Shown here in pieces: positions 56,815 through 64,000 of a DNA stretch of 64,000 bases (position 1 is the stretch's first letter; each line of letters opens with the position of its first letter). This stretch comes from Parascedosporium putredinis (lineage: Eukaryota; Ascomycota; Sordariomycetes; Microascales; Microascaceae): assembly GCA_949357655.1 (NCBI GenBank), contig CASHTG010000019.1, positions 558,001 through 622,000 on the forward strand, in the 5' to 3' direction. A program made the translations under genes and the position numbers. Under the pieces are notes generated by a model, which was not told the origin of the DNA, did no database searches, and saw only the letters and a program-made list of their open reading frames with translations.

Positions 56815-59800
56815 ATGTTGAGCAGCGCCGGCACGCCTACCCAGAAGGCCTACCCGCCCCAACAACTCTCGACCGCCAACGCCTCCCGACCGAGCCTCGA
56901 CCACCAGCGGGAGAACAATGGCCTCCAACCCCCGCCCTCCTCAGCGCATCGCGCATCACCACCGCCTCTGGCGTGAGCTTCGCACCCCGCGGTTCCTCCC
57001 TCAATCCCAATCCCGGCCCGGGAGCTTCAGCAGCGACTTTCGCGTCCACAACCCCGCCCAGCGAGCCCCTCGAGGGCCGAAAGCTACTCGAGAGACCCAA
57101 AGGTCCCCGACGAAAATGAGTCCATGGCGGAAAAGAACCTCGCCGGCCTGAGGGAAGCCCTCAACCGCGAGATGAAGATCAAGGAGGGCAGCGAGAACAT
57201 GCTCGAAGCCTTGAACAACAAAAGGCCAAGCAGTCCAAGGAGCAGCGGGCGCGCGTCGAGGCGGAGCTCAACTCGTCAAACTTGAAGATCAAGGAGCTGC
57301 GCCAAAAGATTTCAGATGCCCAAAACCGGACCCGGACGCCCCAGCCCCCGACTACCCCGACGAGACAGCGGACCGCCGACGGTCTCTTGAGTAGCAATGG
57401 CCTTCGCTCCCCGCCGAGTGTTTCTCGCAGCGGGGCCGCCTCTGATCTGGAAGAGGCTACGGAATCTCCCACCTTTGCGCTGACCGAGCTGCTCCAGGCC
57501 TTGGAGGCGGAGCGCATGACCCTGATTACTACGTGAGCAGGGCGAACTCTCTGGTGGACCTCTTTAAGCGACACCCAACTCTCAAATATGACCTTGTATG
57601 GTCCGTGTTTGGACTCCGCATCCAGGTCATGCTCCTGAGCGACAGTCGGGAGGTGGTCGCCGCTGGTTATCGGGTCCTGCGCTACGCCGTCTCGGATATC
57701 ACCTCTTTGCGAAAGATTCGGACGCTCAACACGGATTATCTCGTTGTCACCTCTCTCATCAAGGATCGCAAAGCCGATGTAGAGAGAGAGCAGGCTTTGA
57801 AGTTCATGCGCGCATTCCTCGATGTGAAGGATGGCGTAAAGGAGATATCCCGTGCCGTAGTTCGAGCAATCGCCGCTCTTGCTGAGCACGGAGAGGACAG
57901 GTCCGGTTCGCGGGCCGCCCTCGAGGCACCCATGGACCGCGAGGACAGGCTGAGGCCTATCTGCATCCAGACCCTCGCCGAGATCCTTGTTCGGGATCCT
58001 CCCCTTCTCCTTGCCTCGGGCGGTCTGGCTCCGCTGTATGACGCCCTTTCCGAGGGCACGTACAAGGCGCCGGAGGGGCTGACCGCTGCCTTCTTGTTCC
58101 TACTCGACTCGCCAAACAAGCGAAAGTATCTCCACCCCGGCTACAGCATAGAGTCGCTATTTAGTCCCTTCACAGACCAGCTTCTCGAGAATGAAGGCCT
58201 GCTGAAGCAAAACGCCAAAGCTATCGCGGCCGCCCTGAAGACTTGGCCCGGCCTCATGGCCTTGTCCATGTACGAATTCCGCACTGTCAAGTCTTTTGTG
58301 GAGTGCATGCTGTACCCTTCTCTCATCGTCAAAGAGACCGTCATTGACCTCATCTACTCTCTGCTGCGGATCAAGTCTCCCGGCTGGGCCCAGTCGTATC
58401 TCGCAGGCCGCCGTTTAACCACGTACGGGAGAGTCACGTCTCTGAGAGGGGCGGTGGGCAAGGCAAACTCCCATGCCCCAGCGGACGAGGATTCTGGGGA
58501 GCAAAATTTCGTCGAGCACTACACCGCTCTCCTGCTCACTGTTTTTATCCGATCCAACCTTTTGCCGGTGCTTCTCAAACTTACGCAGACGTACGACAAC
58601 CCGACCCTGAAGCGCAAGACGACCCTTTTGCTAGGCGAAGTCCTCAAGCTCTCCAGCAAGCTCCTGCTTCCGAGCTGGAGCAGCGAACTCCAGCTGTTGC
58701 CCGAGCTGTTCGCCGCCGCGACGCAATTTGACAACGACGAGCACTTCAATGCCACGGGCACCGTCTATCAAATCAGCAGTGTGAGCAAGACATTATATCG
58801 CACCTCGCCCTCCGGATCCGGCGGCGGGTTGATGCAGGCCAACGCCTACGGGGATGTGATGGATGACCATCCCAAGGCCAACTCGGCAGTTGTCACCGAT
58901 GACACCACCTTCCGCCAGCTGCTCATCGACAGCGGCGTCCTCACAAGCTCAACCACTCAAAATGGAATTGGGACGTGGTCATGCGCATCTTCGAAGGCCC
59001 CTCCAGAGCGGCAAGCGCCTCGAAGAAGCCGTCAAGGCCTCCAAGTTCCTCAAACGCATCATTAGCTTTTACCGGCCCTTCAAGTACAAGTTCTCCGAGC
59101 TCAAGAGCACGAGGAATACGCAAAAGTACGTCCGCGCCGGGTGCGCGTTGATGCACTCCCTCATGCAGTCGCCCGAAGGCCTTCGGTTTCTTGCCGAGAG
59201 TAAGCTACTCAAGCAGATAGCCGAATGCCTTGCCCAATGTGATCCGGTACAGTCCTTTCTCCCCTCCCTGCCTCCTCCCATTCTCTCCCGAACCACCTGC
59301 CCCCTTTCTTGTGTTTGGGCACATCACTAACATTCTTGCTCCGCTCACCTAGGCGACCGGATACCCTGCGCAATTTCCCATGTTCTCCAAGGACAGGCTC
59401 ATCGACACCCTGTGCGGTGGGTACTTTGCCATGGTTGGGGTTCTCAGCGGCGACCCAAAGGGCCTCGCTCTCCTTGATAGGTGGCGCATGTTCAACATGA
59501 TGTATCACATTGTGGATTTGAAACAGCGTCCTGACCTCATCAAGTTGATTCTTGCCAACCTCGATTACAGCATCAATGGCCATCCCCGCGTCCTTCTCTC
59601 AAAAGCCTTGACGGGCGGGACTATGGATATCCGCATTCACGCCACAAATACCCTGCGGAAATATGCGATCCGTCCCCTCTCCTCCCAAGATGCGGTGGCC
59701 GACTCAAAGTGGGCCATTCAACTCCTCGTAACCCAGTTGTATGACCCGGAAATCGAGGTGTGCTCCACCGCGATCAAGATCCTCGAGAAAGCCTGCAACC

Positions 59801-60996
59801 GAAAGACGTATCTGGAGTATATCGTCGAGTGCCGACCCTCACTCGACCATCTCGGCGAGATCGGGGCACCCCTGCTGCTACGATTCCTTTCTACCTCCAT
59901 CGGGTACAAGTACCTGGACGGTTTAGACTACATCAGCAACGAGATGGATGATTGGTTTCTCGGCCGTAACGACTCGTATGTGAGCCTCATCGAGGCTAGT
60001 CTTGCTCGTGCATTCATGGACAGCCCCGATGATCACCAAAACCGCATGAGTTTGTTTGACGAAGGTGCCGTGGGCGATTTCGCCGACGCCCACGTGCCAC
60101 CGCATTTTTACCGCGAGTTGACGCGTACCCAAGAAGGCTGTAAGCTTTTAAGTGACAAAGGCCACTTTGACGAATTCGCATCGACGATCCGCGAGTACGG
60201 CATGCAGTCGGAGGACTCAGAGCTCATCACCAAAGTTAAGGGATGCATGTGGGCGGTCGGAAACGTTGGCTCCATGGAGCTTGGGGCGCCGTTCATCGAG
60301 TCGAGTGACGTGGTCGAGCAGATCGTCAAGATTGCCCAGTCTCATGAGATTATGAGCCTGCGCGGCACGGCCTTTTTGTCCTCGGCTTGATATCCAGGTC
60401 CGTCCATGGCTTGGAAATTTTGTATGAGAACGGTTGGGACGCCAATACCAACGCCCTGGGCCGCTCCCTCGGCTTCTGCCTTCCCGTTGACGTGGCCAAG
60501 TTCTTCTCTCTTGTCCCCTGGAGATCGGAGAGGGTCGTTAATGTAGCTCTCCCAGATTCCCAAAGGACGGAGAGGGTTGCGCCGCCGCCCATGCCCACAC
60601 GGCCGCCTCTCGAGCCCTTGGAGCAGCTCACCGACCACGGCGACGACGCCGTGAACCAGCGCGTGCTTGACCTCGTCGTGGATCTGAGCAACTCTGTTCT
60701 CTTCAAACGCGCCATGAGCGAGCTCGTGCAAGTAAAGCAGCTGCGCCGAGGGGCTTCACCTCTGTGCGGCTTTTCAGACAGGTCATGGCCCTCTTGGAGT
60801 ACAACCACTATCGGTTGCCCATCCGCAAGGTCGTGACCGAGCTGTTCCACAAGGGGTTCTGCGGCAAATCGTCTTCGAGGAGGAGGATGCGGACGGGGTG
60901 GATGGAGACGACGACGGCGGGTCGTCGGAAGATGATACCCGGACTGAGAGGCAGAGGAGCGTCTCGGACCCGAATGACATACCTGAGATGCGCTAG
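56815..60996 (+). CDS. TORC2 subunit Rictor/Ste20 family (many frameshifts)
   Basis: Scaffold subunit of TOR complex 2 (human Rictor, Dictyostelium Pianissimo, S. pombe Ste20), which directs TOR to AGC kinases in growth and actin control. The minimal start is MLSSAGTPTQKAYPPQQLST. Upstream coding-like sequence joins in frame if C5 at 56803-56807 is C6, so the start may lie further left. An N-terminal charged helical region (AEKNLAGLREALNREMKIKE) precedes the Rictor N region (VDLFKRHPTLKYDLVWSVFG, LALMDREDRLRPICIQTLAE-like). The middle and V regions follow (LLDRWRMFNMMYHIVDLKQR, YELTRTQEGCKLL-like, WAVGNVGSMELGAPFIESSD). One intron, 59247-59352. Breaks lie near 56940, 57060-57075 (two), 57220, 57520, 58959, 58998, 60373, 60750 and 60853; each needs one added base. 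The repaired end is SDPNDIPEMR, stop 60994-60996, about 1360 residues. Confidence 0.9.
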
Positions 60997-61539
60997 TTTT
61001 TTTCGCGCGTATCATGGCTCAAGCAGCCTAGTGAGAGACGCGAGTTCTTTTCCGCGAGATGGTGACCGGGGAAAAAAAAGTAGCGATTCGGACGTATATG
61101 ATGAATGTTTTGTATAATACGCGGGCATATTGATTAGTGCTGCATTTTCTTGGCCCTCTCCCCCTTTTCCTCCCCTTTTTTGATCAAGTCTTCTTCTTCC
61201 CTTTTCATGCTGCAGGGCTGGGAGCTCTCCTATTGTTGTTTTTTTCTTCCTCCATTTCTTGAAGAGCTAGCTTTTCGGAAAGTATGCGCTTCAGTTTCGT
61301 CCAGCTTCTTTTTGTTCTTGTCATGTTTGCTGCTCTTCCCTGTCCGGGCGATATGGATTGTTTTTCGTCTCTCTCTTTTCTCGGTGTATAATACTCAGGG
61401 GATCCTTTGGGGGGGCATGGGTGGTTTTGGTTTGGAAAAGAACAAGGGATTGGGAGCACTCTTGGACTTGAGGGTTTTGGTCTCGTTGCTTCTAGTTTCC
61501 GTTGCGTTTAGTTTGAAATTCATGTCTTTTCTTCTTCTT
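60997..61539. other. Intergenic, 3' flank of rictor
   Basis: T-rich sequence downstream of the Rictor stop. A 132-codon hydrophobic plus-strand frame (61150-61548) arises from T and CTT runs and is not supported as a gene. Confidence 0.6.
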
Positions 61540-62640
61540 ATGATTTAAGCCTGTTCGCCCAGGAGCCGTTTGTGAATCTAAGTCTACCGCACCAATGCTC
61601 TTCGCCCTTTTGTCTGGCGAGTACATTGAACAATGCTTGCAAACGCCGTTCCTCTAATATGCCAACCGAGTCTGTGTGTGCCCTTCTTGATAACGTCTGG
61701 GAGTTTGCTAGCTGTACTTCCCACGGTTCTTCCCACCTCGGGGTCCTCTCCAACTGAGTGGCTTGCCTTGTTACCGCCAGCAAGTGGGCCTTTCGCGTCT
61801 TGCGTTGTTTACTGGGGATCATATCCACCCAACAGACCTGCGTTCCGTGCGTGAAGCCCAGCTTCGCCGCCAGCTCTCCGGCCACAGCCCGGTGGTCCGG
61901 TTCCTCTTTCGTGTAGTCGGGCCTACGTGACAATCCGTCCGCTGGGTTGGCGATCCCTGATCGGTGTTCTAGTTTGAAGTCGAACGCGGATATAGGCGTT
62001 CTTGTTGATTTTCTCGCGAACTTTCACCCTGATATAGGTGAGGGCTAATTTTCGTGCTGTAGCCTTGAAAGGGAAATTCTTCGTAGCTAGGGCTACGGCT
62101 TGCCCAGGCTGGAATTCGACATCCCGCCTGTTTTGTTGAAGTACTTTTGTTGGTCCCGGATCGTGCTCTCCCAATGCTCTGCGACCCGTCTCCAGACTGT
62201 CCGTAAGTACTCCATTCTTTCCCTTACCCCCACTACCTTCACCTCTTTGTATAACTTTCTCAGGATCGCCAGCGTCGCGGAGTTTGCACGCTCTGTCTGG
62301 CCATCCGTCTGCGGATGGAGCGTGGTGGATATCCGCCGCAACGCACCCCGGGTCTTGCAGAATTCCGCCCAGAATTGACTTGTGAAATAGATCCTTTATC
62401 GCTCACTACTCCCCGTGGAGTGCTGGCAGATCCTTCGCCAGAGCCGCGATCCCTTCAGGGCTTAGTAATCTGTTGGGGTGATGAACGGGCTATCCGCGAG
62501 GTAATAATACCACTGCTCTAGGCTTTCCACAATGACGAGAGCTCCTGCTGTCCGGTGTGCCACCGGACTTCCGTGTCCGTGAGCTTCCTAGAGTAGAATG
62601 CGACCATGTGCCACCGGTCCTCATACCGTCATTAAACACA
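61540..62640 (-). mobile_element. Mosaic Ty3/Gypsy retrotransposon relic
   Basis: Decayed pol fragments of a Ty3/Gypsy LTR retrotransposon, read on the minus strand. From 62620 to 62470 an RNase H N-part is seen (VAFYSRKLTDTE, WHTGQQEL, EQWYYYLADSPF in mixed frames). From about 62430 to 62005 there is an integrase C-part (VVSDKGSIF, QFWAEFCKTRGALRR, TTLHPQTDGQTERAN, then VALATKNFPFKATARKLAL and VREKINKNAY). From about 62003 the RNase H C-terminus follows (FDFKLEHRSGIANPADGLSR, RPDYTKEE), then a linker with LAVTRQ and an integrase N-terminal-like segment to about 61540. Integrase thus lies inside RNase H, unlike the normal RT-RNase H-integrase order. Multiple frameshifts are present and no LTR was found. 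It is non-functional. Confidence 0.85.
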
Positions 62641-62644
62641 ATGC

Positions 62645-63432
62645 CTACGGTAGTTGCAAGCTCGTCTCATCCACGTCTACCATGAAGCCTGGGCTCCAGT
62701 ATTCCCAGGGCCGGATCTGCTTGTCCACCCAAAGCATGCCGTCGCTCATGAGGTCCTCTATCGCGGTTTGCGCTCTGGCCTGAGGCCAATCCAGGTTGAC
62801 AACCAACATCTCAACAGTCACGTAGCCCAAAACCTGGGCTGCCTCGAGGACGGAGCTTTGGTCCGTGTTAAGCTCCCGCGGCACGGACCGAATGTATGGT
62901 TTACTTCCGACGTGGATAATGCTATAGGACGATCCTAGGGGTTTCAGCGTCTCGACGGCACGGAGGACGTCATCTTCCGTGATGGCGCTCGCGCCCTCGC
63001 CCCTCGCCTTGCTGATCCTCTCACTCGCCTCCCGCAAGCCAATGAGCCCGCCATTCTCGCCCCTCGTCTCGCCGCAGACCTCGACAACGCGCACGGCGAG
63101 CTCAAAGTAAAGTCGTTGACGGTCCGCCCTAGGAGCTGCGACCATAAAGACCCGGCGGCCGAGGAGGAGGAGCCGGAGGAAGAAGAAGCGCTGAGTGGGT
63201 CGACGCCGATGGCGGCGCACATGCGGGCAAATTGGGCGCGGAAGGAAGGGTTCGAGCGAATGTCCTTGGCGTGAGTTTGCGCAAATTGCTGGAGGAGGGA
63301 GCGGAAGACCGAGAGCTGGGCGTCGAGGGCTTGGGCGTTGGCGGTGCGGAGGGTCGTGCCTTTGGAGGCGAATTGCGCCGATGTGAGCCGGCTTCGGTCA
63401 AAGGCGCCGATGCCAACGCCCTTTCTTGACAT
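62645..63432 (-). CDS. vps22: ESCRT-II subunit Vps22/Snf8 (one frameshift)
   Basis: Component of ESCRT-II (Vps22/Snf8/EAP30), which sorts ubiquitinated cargo into multivesicular endosomes. The gene is a single exon. The start MSRKGVGIGAFDRSRLTSAQ and FRSLLQQFAQTHAKDIRSNP lead to FRAQFARMCAAIGVDPL and a Ser-rich stretch. The frame then breaks at 63109-63111: TTT should be TTTT, giving VNDFYFELAVRVVEVC. The winged-helix part follows (TRGENGGLIGLREASERISK, VLRAVETLKPLGSSYSII, LGYVTVEMLVVNLDWPQARA, DGMLWVDKQIRPWEYWSPGF). The end MVDVDETSLQLP is followed within a few bases by the retroelement relic, so the last residues or the 3' UTR may be altered by it. Repaired length is about 262 residues. Confidence 0.92.
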
Positions 63433-64000
63433 GGTGTCTGTGGGTTCCTGCGGGAAGAGACGTGAAAATAAAAAGAGAGAGGAAAGAGAAAGCGTCTAAA
63501 GGGGATCTGTAAAGCGCGGATGCATGGAGCTGGAGGGGCGGTCCAGTTCACTCGAGGACCAACGAGATGATGTCAAAGGAGCAGCGGCCTAGCTCAAATG
63601 TCGAGTGGAACACTGGTCCCGCACTTGCTCCATGTGGATGTGAATGGGGGAGGGATGCTGACATAAACACCACACTCTACTTCCCCCACTTCACGAATGC
63701 CAAAAACTCCTAGACGGAACCTTCCGAAGATGTCGACTCAAAGCGGGCCGAACCAAGTCACGTGTCGGGACAACCGTGGGAAAACTCGTCTAGTTGTTTT
63801 TCTGCCTGCCAACCCTGAGCCCCACGAATGCCACCACAAGCGAAAAGTCCTGAAGCTGTGCGAAAAATCTGGAGCCCGTGACCTGTGCCCCGTTGGTGAA
63901 ATCTTGCGTACCGGCATCCCATTTTCGAATTATTCCCGCCCCCGTTCCCCTTCACCAAAAGCCCTACCACACCCAATTCGAGTCGACATCACAACTCGCC
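63433..64000. other. vps22 upstream region, no further gene recognised
   Basis: Promoter and 5' flank of vps22. A 72-codon minus-strand frame (63758-63976) has no motif. Nothing else seen up to the window end. Confidence 0.55.

Overview
The window is nuclear DNA of a filamentous ascomycete (Pezizomycotina, most probably Sordariomycetes). The evidence is short 60-200 bp introns with GTAAGT/GTACGT donors and CTAAC branch sites, GC-rich exons, and a set of recognisable fungal genes: Tea4/Bud14-type SH3 protein, NAD-glutamate dehydrogenase, NoxR, Rictor, urate oxidase, Ccs1 and Xdj1. No tRNA, rRNA or CRISPR array was seen.

Layout. 1.0-4.3 kb (-): a Tea4/Bud14 cell-end polarity factor. 5.05-5.67 kb (-): an unrecognised three-exon candidate gene. 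5.7-11 kb: no gene recognised. 11.0-14.4 kb (-): NAD-specific glutamate dehydrogenase. 14.4-22.5 kb: an 8 kb stretch without a recognisable gene. 22.5-24.1 kb (+): kynureninase. 25.3-27.8 kb (+): a GH78 alpha-L-rhamnosidase-like protein with a membrane anchor. 29.1-29.3 kb (+): a small-protein candidate behind a typical strong 5' leader. 30.4-31.4 kb (-): ribosomal protein eL32. 32.2-33.8 kb (-): Xdj1-like DnaJ, head-to-head with the mitochondrial glutamyl-tRNA synthetase at 34.8-37.1 kb (+). 39.0-41.1 kb (-): NoxR. 41.1-48.8 kb: again no recognisable gene. 48.8-50.4 kb (-): the SOD1 copper chaperone Ccs1, head-to-head with mitochondrial ribosomal protein uL13m at 51.2-51.9 kb (+). 52.6-53.6 kb (-): urate oxidase. 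56.8-61.0 kb (+): the TORC2 subunit Rictor. 61.5-62.6 kb (-): a mosaic Ty3/Gypsy relic. 62.6-63.4 kb (-): ESCRT-II subunit Vps22/Snf8.

The genes are a mixture of housekeeping and signalling functions, not a biosynthetic cluster. Nitrogen and tryptophan catabolism (glutamate dehydrogenase, kynureninase, urate oxidase), mitochondrial translation (glutamyl-tRNA synthetase, uL13m), redox control (NoxR, Ccs1) and polarity or growth control (Tea4, NoxR, Rictor) are represented, with no sign that neighbours act together.

The dominant oddity is technical or evolutionary. Nine of the thirteen recognised genes, plus the small-protein candidate, carry single-base frameshifts, about 30 in all. Almost every one is repaired by adding one base to a short homopolymer, usually G or C. 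Splice sites, family motifs and reading on both sides are intact. This pattern points to homopolymer undercalling in the assembly more than to pseudogenes. Gene models below are therefore given as spans with the break positions stated.

I found no convincing previously undescribed system. The best leads are a possible bipartite mitochondrial presequence on Ccs1, the unrecognised gene at 5.05-5.67 kb with the missing start of tea4, the mosaic retroelement touching the vps22 3' end, and the two very long gene-free blocks.
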